In this document: in pieces, positions 12,437 to 12,469 of the stretch
Position numbering within the stretch: the first letter of the stretch is position 1
Layout: every line of letters starts with the position of its first letter
Origin: Aquiluna sp.
Lineage (GTDB): Bacteria > Actinomycetota > Actinomycetes > Actinomycetales > Microbacteriaceae
Direction: 5' to 3'
Length of the DNA: 12,469 nt
Assembly: GCA_023260495.1 (NCBI GenBank)
Contig: JALQVB010000003.1
Location: 1-12,469, forward strand
Position numbers and translations under genes: made by a program
The notes under the pieces: model-generated
What the model saw: the letters and a program-made list of their open reading frames with translations, nothing else
The model's database searches: none
What the model was told of the DNA's origin: nothing

Positions 12437-12457
12437 ACCCGCCCAAAAAGGGCGGGT
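12437..12457. terminator. Hairpin terminator, oriented best for a leftward gene beyond the window
   Basis: An 8-bp perfect GC-rich stem, ACCCGCCC (12437-12444) and GGGCGGGT (12450-12457), encloses a 5-nt loop. Read on the minus strand the hairpin is followed directly by further T residues (12436-12433), a proper intrinsic terminator. On the plus strand it is followed by AGCTACTAC, so it would end HAD transcription less well. Two in-frame TAG triplets on the minus strand (12465-12460) suggest that a converging gene ends there. Confidence 0.75.
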
Positions 12458-12469
12458 AGCTACTACTTC

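Noticed and set aside
1..12469. CRISPR arrays, insertion sequences, tRNA or rRNA genes, prophage
   Set aside because: No spaced repeats, transposase motifs, tRNA-like cloverleaf ends or phage genes were seen by eye on either strand.

Overview
The window looks like chromosomal DNA from a small-genome, moderate-GC actinobacterium. A Microbacteriaceae-like aerobe fits best (inference). The signs are dense gene packing, frequent GTG and TTG starts, NTGA start/stop overlaps, leaderless-looking promoters, an actinobacterial System II cytochrome c maturation cluster, a menaquinone MenB of the Asp-containing type, and an archaeal-type aspartyl-tRNA synthetase. I see no transposon, tRNA, rRNA, prophage or CRISPR array.

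Left part (1-2174), menaquinone synthesis: menE (5' part only) and menB run leftward, and menC runs rightward. menB and menC diverge from a 17-bp gap whose single TAGACTA core can be read as a -10 box in both directions. Next (2163-6408) is a leftward five-gene operon, read in the order histidine-phosphatase-like protein, TlpA/ResA-like thioredoxin lipoprotein, ccdA, resB, ccsB. It covers electron delivery, apocytochrome reduction and haem ligation for c-type cytochromes. Together the two blocks serve quinone-to-cytochrome respiration.

Middle (6409-8501): aspS runs rightward from a promoter region back to back with the cytochrome operon promoter. It meets the leftward vapBC toxin-antitoxin pair with overlapping stop codons. 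vapBC has tandem repeats in its promoter that look like an operator.

Right part (8502-11258): a leftward four-gene unit encodes a small XRE-type regulator, an unrecognised 7-TM protein, a DUF418/YeiB-like membrane protein and a small membrane protein resembling Sm_multidrug_ex. All genes overlap end to end. A perfect palindrome overlies the -10 box of the regulator gene. This unit is the least explained part of the window.

Right end (11282-12469): a glutaredoxin-like gene and a previously uncalled 42-codon membrane micro-ORF run leftward. A HAD-IB phosphatase gene runs rightward and ends at a hairpin whose T-tract faces leftward, so it probably serves a converging gene beyond the window.

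A theme across the window is that six of eight genes that begin transcription units have TANNNT exactly 6 nt before the start codon, as expected for leaderless mRNAs. Several operon-internal genes instead have Shine-Dalgarno sequences or overlap the upstream stop codon. No gene-free stretch exceeds about 70 bases.
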